Assembly: GCF_021556435.1 (NCBI RefSeq)
Contig: NZ_JAKGCU010000007.1
Span: 62,001-126,000, forward strand
Direction: 5' to 3'
From: Gordonia tangerina
GTDB taxonomy: Bacteria > Actinomycetota > Actinomycetes > Mycobacteriales > Mycobacteriaceae
DNA: 64,000 nt
Below are positions 34,556 to 43,568 of the stretch, piece after piece (positions within the stretch are counted from its first letter, which is position 1; each line of letters opens with the position of its first letter). Below the pieces are notes generated by a model, which was not told the DNA's origin, did not search any database, and saw nothing but the letters and a program-made list of their open reading frames with translations. Both the position numbers and the translations under genes were made by a program.

Positions 34556-35482
34556 TCACGGAGTGCCGATCCCGAACAGCTGCGCGGCGTTCTCGTAGAA
34601 CACGCCGCGAACCCAGTCGTCGCCGAGATCGAGACGCACGACCGCTTCGAGCGCATGCGTGTAGGGGTAGGGGATGTTGGGGTAGTCGCTGCCGAACATG
34701 ATGCGATCGCCGACGTCGAGCAGACGGGGCAATGCGTCGACCGGAAACGGTGCACTTTCCTCGGCAAAGTCTGTGAACGACATCGTGGTGTCGAAGCGGA
34801 CGTTCGGGTAGCGCTCGGCGAGGTCGAGGAACTCGACGTACTCGGGGGTGCCCATGTGCGCGATGATCAGCGGTAGCGACGGAAATCGGCGCAGCAGCGC
34901 GGCGATCGGTTCGGGCCCGGTGTGAGTGCCCGGCGCCGGCCCGGACCCGCAGTGGATGATCACCGGCACCTGGCTGTCGGCGATCTGCGACCACACCCCG
35001 TCGAGCAGCGAGTCCATCGGCGAGAAGTCGCCGACCTGGATGTGGCATTTGAACACCTGCGTGCCGCGCTGGATCGCGTGCGAGACGTAGGAGGGTGCGG
35101 ACTCTTCCGGGTAGAAGGTGGCCGTGTGCAGGCAGTCCGGGTGATGCGCCGCGAAGTCCGATGCCCAGCTGTTGAGCCACTCGGCCATGTCCGGCTTGTG
35201 CGGATACACCAGCGACGAGTAACCGCGCACTCCGAAACCCTGCAGGCCCGCGACCCGGATGTCCTCGTCGGCCCGGTAGGTGATGGGCCACTCCCGTCCG
35301 ATCAGTGGTCCGGCCGAATCGAAGTACGCCCAGACCTTGTCCATCACCGGCTTGGGCATGAAGTGGGTGTGGATGTCGATCAGCCCGGGCAGATGCAGGG
35401 ACTTCCACATCTGCCGCACCGCGTCGGCTTCCTCCGCTCCGAACGGAGCTGATCCGGAGTTCTCGTACACGTCGTTGTCCAC
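34556..35482 (-). CDS. Amidohydrolase (ACMSD/gamma-resorcylate decarboxylase-like)
   Basis: A 308-residue TIM-barrel hydrolase. The metal motif HxH is present as DIHTHF (His38, His40), a further histidine lies in FKCHIQVG and VIIHCGSG, and the C-terminal aspartate is in IMFGSDYPNIPYPY. LPLIIAHMGTPEYVEFLDLA is the strand before it. These are the marks of the amidohydrolase_2 family, which includes decarboxylases and lactonases. The start is GTG 35482. It lies 81 bases downstream of another hydrolase on the same strand. The substrate is unknown. Confidence 0.85.
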   Translation of the reverse strand: MDNDVYENSGSAPFGAEEADAVRQMWKSLHLPGLIDIHTHFMPKPVMDKVWAYFDSAGPLIGREWPITYRADEDIRVAGLQGFGVRGYSSLVYPHKPDMAEWLNSWASDFAAHHPDCLHTATFYPEESAPSYVSHAIQRGTQVFKCHIQVGDFSPMDSLLDGVWSQIADSQVPVIIHCGSGPAPGTHTGPEPIAALLRRFPSLPLIIAHMGTPEYVEFLDLAERYPNVRFDTTMSFTDFAEESAPFPVDALPRLLDVGDRIMFGSDYPNIPYPYTHALEAVVRLDLGDDWVRGVFYENAAQLFGIGTP

Positions 35483-35563
35483 TCGATCGACGTTACCGTC
35501 GGCCCGTCTCTGCGACTACGTCAACGAAGAACACGTCCTCGTGGATGGAACGGGGTCATCGGG

Positions 35564-36964
35564 TCAGCCGACGGCCGATCGGCTGGGCACCAGATCCGGC
35601 CGCGCGTCGGCGAGGATCTCGTCGCGATCAGCGGCGAGGGCGAATCCACTGTCGATCATCTGCTCGGTCGCCGAGCGGTACCGGGCCAGATAGTCATCGG
35701 CGTCGCGATACCGTCGCGCCAGCAGGCCGGGATCGGCCGGAGTCGTGGAACCGAAGAGCATGCAGATGCGGGCGACGTCACCGGTGACGATGCCGCGCAG
35801 TACCTGGGTCGCCGCGTCGACGCTGGGTGAACGCACCCCGCCGACAACGTTGCCGATTTCGTCGAGAACGAATCGTGGTCTCGTGTCGAGGCTCTCGACG
35901 GCCAGCGGTGCCGCGATCGGCGGCGGGGGGCCACCGGCGGCCCAGGCGTTGAGGTGGTGCAGGGCTGCGCGCAGGACGAAACGCTGTTGGCCTCGGTTGA
36001 CCGGTGTCGGGCAGCCCAGCATGGATTCGTACGGACCGATCTGGTGCAGGTCGGCGTGCGAGGTCCCGGCCAGCTCCCAGATCCGGATGCGGTCGGTGTC
36101 GGGCTGACGTGACCGCACCGACATGAAGTTGGTCAACACGTCGGTCTCGGTCTGCACCATGAACACCGGGATGGGCACCGATTTGGCGATCCTGGTGGGT
36201 GCGCCGCGGAAGACCTGGTCGATGTCGACGCCGCATCCGGGCTCGCCGAACGGCATCTCGGCTGCGGCGCGGCTGTGGATGAGGATGCCGTCGAGGACCG
36301 CATGGCGCTCGGCGAACCGGTTGGCGTAGGTGGTCAGCGCCATCGCCGACTGCGACTCGCCTGCGGCGAGCACGCGTCGCACCGACAACCCGCTCAGCGG
36401 GTGACCGTCGTCGGAGGGTGCGCGCAGTGCGGCGCAGACGGCACCGAAGATGTCGAAACAATAGGCATCGCCGGGGTGACGCAGTGCGCCATAGCGTTCC
36501 GGGTCCTTGGCGGCAAGACTGCGGGGACCGCCATCGATCGCCATTCCCACCGAACCGTGTCCGCCGGCGATTCCGGTGTATTGGGCCGACACGCCCAGCC
36601 AGGCGTAGCCGTTCCGGAGGAGTTCCTCGGCGAGATAGGTGTATTCGGGTGCGGCATCGGAGCCGCTGCTGACATTGAGCCACTCCACCACGACGGTGCC
36701 GTTGAAACCGGTGTCCGCGACGGGTCGTCGGAGCAGGGCGCGCGTGGTGAACGCGGCGGAATCGAGCAACGTCACGCCGTCGGCGCCCGACGGCGCGTAT
36801 CCGCGCGCCACACCGCGGACCGCGTACTCACCCTCACGGTAACCGTGCTCGACGAGGTCGGGTCCCGGGGTGGCGCTCACGATCGAACAGCCGTTGCCGC
36901 CGGACAGTTCGGTGAACTCGATCGGTTCGATGACGTCGCGTGCTGGTGGGGTCCCTGCGGACAC
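35564..36964 (-). CDS. Alpha/beta hydrolase domain protein (Abhydrolase_10 type)
   Basis: About 466 residues. The fold is that of large actinobacterial alpha/beta hydrolases: FNGTVVVEWLNVSSGSDAAP at the first core strands, AWLGVSAQYTGI, and the nucleophile elbow VLAAGESQSAMAL with Ser in GESQS. The histidine region is WELAGTSHADLH. GTG 36964 with AAGGGAAG five bases upstream is preferred over the further-upstream start at 37012. No signal peptide is evident. It is divergent from cobQ with a 101-base gap. The substrate is unknown; esterase activity would be expected. Confidence 0.8.
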   Translation of the reverse strand: MSAGTPPARDVIEPIEFTELSGGNGCSIVSATPGPDLVEHGYREGEYAVRGVARGYAPSGADGVTLLDSAAFTTRALLRRPVADTGFNGTVVVEWLNVSSGSDAAPEYTYLAEELLRNGYAWLGVSAQYTGIAGGHGSVGMAIDGGPRSLAAKDPERYGALRHPGDAYCFDIFGAVCAALRAPSDDGHPLSGLSVRRVLAAGESQSAMALTTYANRFAERHAVLDGILIHSRAAAEMPFGEPGCGVDIDQVFRGAPTRIAKSVPIPVFMVQTETDVLTNFMSVRSRQPDTDRIRIWELAGTSHADLHQIGPYESMLGCPTPVNRGQQRFVLRAALHHLNAWAAGGPPPPIAAPLAVESLDTRPRFVLDEIGNVVGGVRSPSVDAATQVLRGIVTGDVARICMLFGSTTPADPGLLARRYRDADDYLARYRSATEQMIDSGFALAADRDEILADARPDLVPSRSAVG

Positions 36965-37065
36965 GTGGGCTTCCCTTCTGCCGACGGTCACATGAAAGCG
37001 TTTGTGCTTCACGCTGATTGTCGAGTTTACTGATCTGCGACCGGTTTGTGGGTGAGGAGTTCTCG

Positions 37066-38541
37066 ATGGCGGGCATCTTGATCGCGGGCACCACCAGCGA
37101 CGCCGGTAAGAGCGTGGTGACCACCGGTTTGTGCCGGGCGTTGGCGCGCCGTGGCATGCGGGTCGCGCCGTACAAGGCGCAGAACATGTCGAACAACTCG
37201 ATGGTGTGCGTCGGTCCAGACGGTGACGGTGTGGAGATCGGGCGGGCCCAGTGGGTGCAGGCCATGGCGGCGCAGGCCACCCCGGAGGCGGCGATGAATC
37301 CGGTCCTGCTGAAACCGGGGAGCGATCGCCGCAGCCACGTCATGTTGATGGGACGGCCGTGGGGTGCGATCGACTCCTCGGACTGGCTGGAGGGACGGCG
37401 CGAGCTCGGGCGGGCGGCACACGCCGCCTTCGACGATCTCGCGACTCGATTCGACGTGGTGGTCGCCGAGGGCGCGGGCAGCCCCGCCGAGATCAACCTG
37501 CGGGCGGGCGACTACGTCAACATGGGATTGGCCCGGCATGCCGATCTGCCGACGGTCGTCGTCGGTGATATCGATCGCGGTGGGGTGTTCGCGGCGTTCC
37601 TCGGTACGGTGGCCCTGCTGTCGCCGGAGGATCAGGCATTGGTTGCGGGGTTCGTCGTGAACAAGTTCCGCGGTGACCTCGATCTGCTCGCTGGGGGCGT
37701 GCGCGATCTCGAACGGGTCACCGGCCGCCGGGTGTTCGGCACGCTGCCCTGGCACCCGGACATCTGGTTGGACTCCGAGGATGCCCTCGACCTGCAAGGA
37801 CGACGGACGACGACCGGGCGGCGCGCACGGGTGGTGGTGATCCGGCTGCCCCGCATCAGCAACTTCACCGACGTCGACGCGCTCGGTATCGAACCCGACC
37901 TCGACGTCGTGTTCGCCTCGGATCCCCGATCGCTGGCCGACGCCGACCTGGTGGTGTTGCCGGGTACGCGATCGACCATCGCCGACCTGGCCTGGCTGCG
38001 CGAGCGCGGCCTCGACCGATCGATCATCGACCATGCACAGGCGGGCAGACCGGTGCTGGGTATCTGCGGTGGCTTTCAGATGCTCGGCCGCACGGTCTGC
38101 GACCCCGAGGGCATCGAAGGTGCGCCGGCCGAGGTCGACGGTCTGGGACTGCTCGACGTCGAGACCACCTTCGGGTCGTCGAAGGTACTGCGGCTGTCGG
38201 AGGGGCGGTGGCGCGACGTGCCGGCCTCGGGCTACGAAATCCATCACGGGCGGATCACCCGAGGTGAAGGCGCCGAAGAGTTCCTCGCCGGCGCACGTGC
38301 GGGCCGCGTCTTCGGCACCATGTGGCACGGTTCGCTCGAGGGCGACGAGTTGCGGCACGAGTTTCTTCGGCAGGCTCTGTCGCTCAATGCTTCTGACGTC
38401 TCTTTCGGGGCCGCGCGAGAACGGCGACTTGACGTGCTCGGCGATCTCGTGGAGACGTGTCTCGACGTCGACGCGCTGGTGGATCTGGCGCGGGACGGGG
38501 CGCCGCGCGGCCTGCCCTTCGTGGCGCCGGGCGCACCGTAG
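37066..38541 (+). CDS. cobQ: Cobyric acid synthase
   Basis: A 491-residue amidotransferase. The N-terminal ATP domain opens GILIAGTTSDAGKSVVTTGL with APYKAQNMSNNSM. GDIDRGGVFAAFLGTVALL is the CobQ-specific loop. The C-terminal glutaminase domain carries the nucleophile cysteine in GICGGFQMLG and a histidine in SGYEIHHGRI. It amidates four side chains of the corrin ring, using glutamine, in cobalamin synthesis. ATG 37066 has GAGGAG seven bases before it. No other cobalamin gene and no cobalamin riboswitch was seen nearby, so it is isolated here. B12 would serve the methylmalonyl-CoA route downstream of the valine and propionyl-CoA pathways, an inference only. Confidence 0.95.
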   Translation: MAGILIAGTTSDAGKSVVTTGLCRALARRGMRVAPYKAQNMSNNSMVCVGPDGDGVEIGRAQWVQAMAAQATPEAAMNPVLLKPGSDRRSHVMLMGRPWGAIDSSDWLEGRRELGRAAHAAFDDLATRFDVVVAEGAGSPAEINLRAGDYVNMGLARHADLPTVVVGDIDRGGVFAAFLGTVALLSPEDQALVAGFVVNKFRGDLDLLAGGVRDLERVTGRRVFGTLPWHPDIWLDSEDALDLQGRRTTTGRRARVVVIRLPRISNFTDVDALGIEPDLDVVFASDPRSLADADLVVLPGTRSTIADLAWLRERGLDRSIIDHAQAGRPVLGICGGFQMLGRTVCDPEGIEGAPAEVDGLGLLDVETTFGSSKVLRLSEGRWRDVPASGYEIHHGRITRGEGAEEFLAGARAGRVFGTMWHGSLEGDELRHEFLRQALSLNASDVSFGAARERRLDVLGDLVETCLDVDALVDLARDGAPRGLPFVAPGAP

Positions 38542-38550
38542 CGGTCGATG

Positions 38551-38576
38551 CGCGGGTCATGCGACGGTGACCCGCG
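38551..38576. terminator. Bidirectional terminator-like hairpin
   Basis: Arms CGCGGGTCA (38551-38559) and TGACCCGCG (38568-38576) are perfectly complementary over 9 bases, with an 8-base loop. The hairpin lies 9 bases after the cobQ stop and 17 bases before the end of the convergent thioesterase gene, ideal for terminating both transcripts. There is no U-tract, as is common in actinobacteria. Confidence 0.65.
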
Positions 38577-38593
38577 GGAGAACGCCGACCGCA

Positions 38594-39250
38594 TCATCGG
38601 GACTCGCCGGCAAACGGGTGCAGCGGAGTCATCCCGCGCGGTGAGATGAAGAGGCCTTCGGCCTCCGCTGTGACAGCCCCGTCGACCAGCATCGCCGCGC
38701 GGGCCAACGTCTTTCGGCCATCCCGTTCTGGAGTGAATGCTTCGATCCGCAGCGGCCCCAACGGGGTGGGCCGCAGATATCGGATGGTGAGCGTCCCGGT
38801 GTAGCTCGGTAGGCCGGTCATACTCGCCGCCTCACCGAGAACCTGGTCGAACAGCAGAGAAACCACACCACCGTGGACGTGACCGGGCGGACCCTCGTAT
38901 GCGGCGCCGAGTTCCACGTCGGCGTGGGCGACCACTGGATCGGTGACACTGCCCCGGACCACCGTCAGCGGTGGCGCGATCGCGTTGCGGAGGCCGATCA
39001 CCGCGTTGCCCCAGGCCATTCCGCGACCCTCGGCGGTGTGCCGGACACCGTAGGCCCCGGGGATCTGCTGTGCCCGCAAGGCTGCGGTGACCTCCGAGAT
39101 CGTTTCCGTCGCCGAGTGCACGGTCGCGTCGTCGACCTCGGTCCGGATGACGGCGTCGAGGAGTTCGCGGAGGGCTGCGGTGAGCGGTTGGTACACCGCA
39201 ACCCGGTGGTGGTACTCGTCGGCCGTCAGGTCTTCGTAGGTGAACTCCAT
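38594..39250 (-). CDS. PaaI-like hotdog thioesterase
   Basis: A 218-residue protein. The C-terminal half is a hotdog domain with YEGPPGHVHGGVVSLLFDQV, where the HGG motif and following Asp are the active-site signature of PaaI-type acyl-CoA thioesterases, and TGTLTIRYLRPTPLGPLRIE as the central strand pair. The N-terminal about 70 residues form a helical extension. It is the last gene of the minus-strand operon led by aldehyde dehydrogenase, 50 bases after the carboxymuconolactone decarboxylase-like gene. It likely hydrolyses an acyl-CoA product of that pathway. Confidence 0.85.
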   Translation of the reverse strand: MEFTYEDLTADEYHHRVAVYQPLTAALRELLDAVIRTEVDDATVHSATETISEVTAALRAQQIPGAYGVRHTAEGRGMAWGNAVIGLRNAIAPPLTVVRGSVTDPVVAHADVELGAAYEGPPGHVHGGVVSLLFDQVLGEAASMTGLPSYTGTLTIRYLRPTPLGPLRIEAFTPERDGRKTLARAAMLVDGAVTAEAEGLFISPRGMTPLHPFAGESR

Positions 39251-39300
39251 GATGCTCCTGACTGGCTCGGGCGAGGTCCACGGCCCGAGACGGACATGGG

Positions 39301-39714
39301 CTACTTCTGGTTCTTGCGATGATTGGCGATCACAGTGCCGAACATGAAGTTCATCTTGGTGCCCAACGGCCAGCCCACGTAGTAGCAGAGGAACAACGCG
39401 ATCTCCTCGAGTTGCTCGGGAGTCAGTTCCTCGTTGGTCAGGGCTGCCCCGGCCTGTATCTCGGCCACGTCGATCTGCCCACCGGCGGCGAGCGCACCCA
39501 GCAGGATCAGCCGACGATCACGGATGGACAACCCCTCGCGGGTCCACACTTCGGCGAACACCTGATCGCAGGTGTGCGCGAAGAAGTCGCCCGGTCCGTC
39601 GGACATCTCCCAGCCGTAGACCTTCGACATCATGTCGAGGCCCTTTCGCCGCCGGGCGTCGGCAGTCTCGTCTGGGCTCGACCCGTCTGTACCTGCCTCA
39701 TGTGGGGCCGTCAT
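39301..39714 (-). CDS. Carboxymuconolactone decarboxylase-family protein (Rv0771-like)
   Basis: A 137-residue all-helical protein: FFAHTCDQVFAEVWTREGLS, RDRRLILLGALAAGG, then TPEQLEEIALFLCYYVGWPL. The pattern (Asp-Arg-Arg before the core helix and no CxxC) fits the decarboxylase-type rather than AhpD-type branch. Its ATG overlaps the stop of the upstream dehydrogenase (ATGA). In M. tuberculosis the corresponding Rv0771 lies beside Rv0770, as here. The actual reaction in this locus is not known; a chaperone-like or isomerase role is possible. Confidence 0.83.
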   Translation of the reverse strand: MTAPHEAGTDGSSPDETADARRRKGLDMMSKVYGWEMSDGPGDFFAHTCDQVFAEVWTREGLSIRDRRLILLGALAAGGQIDVAEIQAGAALTNEELTPEQLEEIALFLCYYVGWPLGTKMNFMFGTVIANHRKNQK

Positions 39715-40598
39715 CGTTGTTCTCCTTCCTGATGTGGCACACCGAGTTCCGCCGCGAAGTCGCGTAGCGCGATTTCGCCGAGGGGGAGGTCGACGTCGAG
39801 TTCGCGTCCCAGTTCCAGCGCCAGGGTCAGATCCTTTTCGCCGAGCCCGCGGACTGGGATCAGCACGTCGTGCCAGAAGTCGTCGGGTGCCACGTCGGCA
39901 GTGGTGTCGCGCAGCATGATCGCACCCGGCCCACCGGTGATCGCGTCGGTGTGCCGAACCACTTTGCCGAGCTTGGTGATGTCGATCCCGGCGGCCTCGG
40001 CGAGGCGAGATGCCTCCATCGCCGCGGTGAACGCCACGAAATGCATCAGGTTGCGCGCCAATTTCATCTTGGTGCCGGCGCCCACGTCGTTGCCGGCGTG
40101 GACGAGCATGTCCGACACCGCCGCGTAAGGCTCCTTCAACCGCAGGTATGCCTCCCGGTCACCCCCGACCATGATGGCCAGCCGCCGCTGCTCGGCACCC
40201 GCCGCGCCCCCGGAGATCGGTGCGTCCAGCAGGGTGACGCCCTTGTCGGCGCAGTGGGCGGCCAACTCGGTGGCCGTCTGCGGGCTGATGGTGGAGTGGA
40301 CGGCGATGATCGTTCCGGGCGTGGCGGCCTCGAGGAGCCCGCCGGCACCGGACACGACCGTGCGTACCTGATCGTCGTTGAGCACGCAGATGCCGATGAT
40401 GTCGGCACGGGTGGCGAGATCGACCAACGATGACGCCGCGGTGGCGCCCGCATCGACGAGCTTGGCGACTGCGTCGGCGGAGAGGTCGAACACCGTGAGC
40501 TCGTCCGACCAGGCGGTGAGGCTTGCGGCCATCGGACCCCCGATGTTGCCGAGTCCGACGTAGCCGAGCCGGATCTGTCCCGGGCCGGGGTCACTCAT
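39711..40598 (-). CDS. 3-hydroxyisobutyrate-dehydrogenase-family oxidoreductase (Rv0770-like)
   Basis: A 295-residue NAD(P)-dependent beta-hydroxyacid dehydrogenase: GYVGLGNIGGPMAASL, the loop DAPISGGAAGAEQRRLAIMV, and GTKMKLARNLMHF with the catalytic lysine. The frame is open to 40904 but that part overlaps the SDR gene; ATG 40598 overlaps the SDR stop by 4 bases and gives the family N-terminus. Position and neighbours match Rv0770 of the M. tuberculosis cyp51 locus. It is distinct from mmsB at 4262 and probably acts on another hydroxyacid. Confidence 0.87.
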   Translation of the reverse strand: MSDPGPGQIRLGYVGLGNIGGPMAASLTAWSDELTVFDLSADAVAKLVDAGATAASSLVDLATRADIIGICVLNDDQVRTVVSGAGGLLEAATPGTIIAVHSTISPQTATELAAHCADKGVTLLDAPISGGAAGAEQRRLAIMVGGDREAYLRLKEPYAAVSDMLVHAGNDVGAGTKMKLARNLMHFVAFTAAMEASRLAEAAGIDITKLGKVVRHTDAITGGPGAIMLRDTTADVAPDDFWHDVLIPVRGLGEKDLTLALELGRELDVDLPLGEIALRDFAAELGVPHQEGEQR

Positions 40599-41341
40599 GA
40601 GCGGATGACCTGTCCACCGTCGACATTGAAGATCTGCCCGGTCACCCAACCGGCCTCGTCGGAGAGCAGGAACAAGCACATGCCGACCAGATCCTCCGGT
40701 GTCCCGAAACGCTTGAGCGGCAGACGGTTGACGATGTCGTCCACCATTTCCTTGGGAGTGGTGGAGCGGGTGGCCTCGGTGTCGATCGGGCCGGGCGCGA
40801 TGGCGTTGACCCGGATGTTCTGTCCGCCCAGTTCGGTGGCCAGCTGCTGGGTGAGGCCGTTCACACCCACTTTGGCCAGGCCATAGAAACCGCTGTAGAG
40901 CCATGCGGCGGTGGAGGACTGGTTGACGATCGCGCCGCCGTCGGTCATATGCGGGTACACCGCCCGGGTGACGTTGAGGGCGCCGTCGAGGTTCACGCTC
41001 ATGAACTTCTTGTAGTAGTCCCAGGGCACGGTGATCAGGAAGTCGAGCTTCATCCCGCCGTAGATCGCCGCGTTGTTGACCAGACCGTCGATCCGGCCAT
41101 AGGCGTCGACGGCCGCCGCGGCGAGCGCCTGCGCGGACTGTTCGTCGGCGACGTCGGTACTGACGTAGAGACCGTTGATGTCGGCGGCCACCTGCTTACC
41201 TGCGTCGTCGTTGAGGTCGGCGACGACGACGTTGGCGCCCTCGGCGGCCAGAGCGCGGGCATAGACCTCACCGATGCCGCCGGCGGCCCCGGTCACGATG
41301 ATGGTCTTGTCTCCGAAACGGTTGCGACTATCGGAAGTCAT
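40595..41341 (-). CDS. Short-chain dehydrogenase/reductase (Rv0769-like)
   Basis: A 248-residue SDR: TIIVTGAAGGIGEVYARALA, VVADLNDD, LVNNAAIYGGMK, and YxxxK in YGLAKVGV. ATG 41341 gives the normal N-terminus (MTSDSRNRFGDK). The frame is open back to 41449 through repeat units that would add TLASSLL-type segments; no ribosome-binding site supports those starts. It is coupled to the next gene by ATGA. Synteny with Rv0769 supports membership in the CYP51-locus operon, probably oxidising a hydroxy intermediate. Confidence 0.87.
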   Translation of the reverse strand: MTSDSRNRFGDKTIIVTGAAGGIGEVYARALAAEGANVVVADLNDDAGKQVAADINGLYVSTDVADEQSAQALAAAAVDAYGRIDGLVNNAAIYGGMKLDFLITVPWDYYKKFMSVNLDGALNVTRAVYPHMTDGGAIVNQSSTAAWLYSGFYGLAKVGVNGLTQQLATELGGQNIRVNAIAPGPIDTEATRSTTPKEMVDDIVNRLPLKRFGTPEDLVGMCLFLLSDEAGWVTGQIFNVDGGQVIRS

Positions 41342-41364
41342 TGTGCTGCTTTCTGTTGTGGGTT

Positions 41365-41449
41365 GTGCGAGCGTCATCTGTTGGTCGGTGAGGAGCGAGC
41401 TTGCGAGCGTCACCTGCTGTTCCCTGAGGAGCGAGCTTGCGAGCGTCAC
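41365..41449. repeat. 36-bp direct repeats between aldehyde dehydrogenase and SDR
   Basis: The 25-base core TGAGGAGCGAGCTTGCGAGC then GTCAC occurs at 41389-41413 and 41425-41449, a 36-base period, with a partial copy (GCGAGCGTCATCTGT) from 41367. The repeats stay in frame with the SDR gene and would encode TLASSLL.xQQ units if translated. A degenerate trace (TGAGGGGTGGGCGTCACGAA) occurs at 49881-49900, suggesting a dispersed family. Confidence 0.8.
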
Positions 41450-41455
41450 GAAGGG

Positions 41456-42922
41456 TCACGCCGGGGTCGCCACGGCCTTGGACTCCAGATACTCCTCGAA
41501 TCCGGCGACGCCCATCTCGCGACCGATGCCGGACTGCTTGTAGCCACCGAACGGGACGTCGGCGGAGTACCAGATGCCGCCGTTGATGCCCATGGTCCCG
41601 GTGCGGACTCCGTTGACGACCTTGTTGATCCGGTCCGGATCGGTACCCCAGACCGCCCCCGACAGGCCGTATGGTGAATCGTTGGCGATGCGAATCGCAT
41701 CATCGTCGCCGTCGTGCGCAATGATCACCAGCACCGGCCCGAAGATCTCCTCCTGCGCGACCCGGGCGGAGTTGTCCAGGCCGGATATCAGGGTGGGCTC
41801 CACGAAGTAGCCCTTGTCCCTGTCGGCGGGACGGCCGCCGCCGATCTCGATGGTGCCGCCCTCGCTCCTGGCGAGCGCGATGTAGGACTCCACCCGGTCG
41901 CGTTGGACGGCCGAGATCAACGGTCCGCAGATGGTTCCCGCGTCGCTCGGATCGCCGGCGGGCAGTCCCGCCAGCGCGTTCTTCGTCGCGGTGATCGCCT
42001 CGTCGAGCTTCTCGCGCGGGACCACCAGCCGGGTGGTGATGGCGCATCCCTGACCGGCGTGGGTGACCACGTTGAACGCGGCCATCGAGCAGGCCGACGC
42101 GATGTCGGCGTCGTCGAGCACGATGAACGCCGACTTCCCGCCGAGTTCCAGGAACACCTTCTTCAATGTCTCGGCGGCACCGGCCATCACCTTCTTGCCG
42201 GTCGCGGTGGAACCGGTGAACGAGACCAGGTCGACGCGCGGATCGGTCGAGAGCTGCGCACCGAGCGCGTGATCGCTGGAGGTGACGACGTTGATGACGC
42301 CGGGCGGGAAGTCGGTTTCCTCGGCGATGACCTTGCCGACCAACGCCGCGCACCACGGGGTGTCCGGCGCGGGCTTGAGTACCACCGTGCAACCGGCCGC
42401 CAAGGCGGGGCCGATCTTCGCGAAGTTGATCTGGTGCGGGAAGTTCCACGGGGTGATGGCGCCGACCACCCCGACCGCCTCGTACCGGACTTCGCGGGTG
42501 TTCTTGAGGCCCATCGGTTTCGCCTCGCCGAGATCGGTGGTCCACTCGTAGGACTCGGCCAGGTCGGCGAAGTAGCCGAGATCGTTGACGGGGCCGGAGA
42601 ATTGGGGTCCGGAGGTCAGGAAGGTCGGGCAACCGACCTCGGCGACGGCGAGTTCGCGGAACTCGTCGCCGTGGGCGAGCAGCGCATCGCGAAGCTGACG
42701 CAGACAGCGCGCGCGGAACCCGTGGTCGCGTGACCAGTCGGTGGTGTCGAAGGCGCGGCGCGCGGCCGCGATCGCCGCGTCCATGTCGTCGGCGGTGGCA
42801 TCGGCCGCCTGGCCGAGTACTTCTTCGGTGGCCGGGTTGCGCACATCGAAAGTGCCGCCGGTGCCGGGAGCGAGTTTGCCGTCGATCAACAGGTCTGACG
42901 ACGACACTGGGCGTAGAGGCAT
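41456..42922 (-). CDS. aldA: Aldehyde dehydrogenase (Rv0768/AldA-like)
   Basis: A 488-residue NAD(P)-dependent aldehyde dehydrogenase: GAITPWNFPHQINFAKIGPAL in part (AITPWNFPHQINFAKIGPAL), SFTGSTATGKKVM, the catalytic glutamate strand VFLELGGKSAF, and the nucleophile cysteine in HAGQGCAITTR. It would oxidise an aldehyde to its acid. ATG 42922 has GGAG nine bases upstream; an in-frame ATG at 42937 adds five residues. It is divergent from the TetR gene and first in the minus-strand operon with SDR, dehydrogenase, decarboxylase-like and thioesterase genes, in the same order as M. tuberculosis Rv0768-Rv0771. Confidence 0.9.
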   Translation of the reverse strand: MPLRPVSSSDLLIDGKLAPGTGGTFDVRNPATEEVLGQAADATADDMDAAIAAARRAFDTTDWSRDHGFRARCLRQLRDALLAHGDEFRELAVAEVGCPTFLTSGPQFSGPVNDLGYFADLAESYEWTTDLGEAKPMGLKNTREVRYEAVGVVGAITPWNFPHQINFAKIGPALAAGCTVVLKPAPDTPWCAALVGKVIAEETDFPPGVINVVTSSDHALGAQLSTDPRVDLVSFTGSTATGKKVMAGAAETLKKVFLELGGKSAFIVLDDADIASACSMAAFNVVTHAGQGCAITTRLVVPREKLDEAITATKNALAGLPAGDPSDAGTICGPLISAVQRDRVESYIALARSEGGTIEIGGGRPADRDKGYFVEPTLISGLDNSARVAQEEIFGPVLVIIAHDGDDDAIRIANDSPYGLSGAVWGTDPDRINKVVNGVRTGTMGINGGIWYSADVPFGGYKQSGIGREMGVAGFEEYLESKAVATPA

Positions 42923-42977
42923 GGTCTGGAACTCCATCTGGACAGGTGTCTGGACTCGTGATCAAACCTAGTGTAGC

Positions 42978-43568
42978 GTGACTCACATGTCCAGTCCCGT
43001 GTCTCAGGAATCCACTCGCCGACGGCTGACGCAGCAACAGGCCGAGACGGTCACCCGGTTGACCGACGCGGCGGTCGAGGTGCTCAACATCGAGGGTTTC
43101 GACGGTCTCACTGTGCGCACCGTGGCGAAATTGGCGGGGGTCGCCCCGGCGACCGCGTACACGTATTTCTCGTCGAAGAGTCATCTGGTCGCCGAGGTGT
43201 TCTGGCGTCGCCTCAGTGCGGGTGTGCCCGAGCCGGATCTGTCGGTGCCACCGGCCGAGCGCGTCGCCCAGGTGCTGCGTGAGGTCTCGATGGTGGTGGC
43301 AGGTGAGGGGCAGCTCGGTGGCGCCGTGACCATGGCGCTGTTGGGCACCGACCCGGACGTCGAGCACCTGCGCCTGCGGATCGGCGGTTTTATTCGTCGC
43401 CGGCTCGCCGAGGCGCTCGAGGTGGACCCCGAGCACCCGGGTCCGCTGCTCGATGCACTCGAGATGATCTACGCCGGTGGCCTGGTGCACGCGGGGATGG
43501 GGCATATGTCCTACGAGCAGACATCCGAACGTCTGGTCGCAGCAGCACACCTACTGATGGAGAAGTGA
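42978..43568 (+). CDS. TetR-family regulator (Rv0767c-like)
   Basis: A 196-residue TetR protein with helix-turn-helix TDAAVEVLNIEGFDGLTVRT then VAKLAGVAPATAYTYFSSKSHL. The start is GTG 42978 or ATG 42987. TAGTGT at 42969-42974 could be a -10 element, in which case the transcript is nearly leaderless. A 12-base-period direct repeat (CTGGACAGGTGTCTGGAC, 42938-42955) fills the 40-base promoter region shared with aldehyde dehydrogenase and may be its operator. Its stop overlaps the P450 start (TGATG). Synteny equals Rv0767c, next to cyp123. Confidence 0.87.
   Translation: MTHMSSPVSQESTRRRLTQQQAETVTRLTDAAVEVLNIEGFDGLTVRTVAKLAGVAPATAYTYFSSKSHLVAEVFWRRLSAGVPEPDLSVPPAERVAQVLREVSMVVAGEGQLGGAVTMALLGTDPDVEHLRLRIGGFIRRRLAEALEVDPEHPGPLLDALEMIYAGGLVHAGMGHMSYEQTSERLVAAAHLLMEK

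Noticed and set aside
36965-37065. Cobalamin riboswitch upstream of cobQ.
   Set aside because: The gap is only about 100 bases, too short, and no B12-box-like sequence was seen.
41342-41449. An N-terminal extension of the SDR encoded by the 36-bp repeats.
   Set aside because: No ribosome-binding site precedes the upstream starts, and the family N-terminus begins at ATG 41341.
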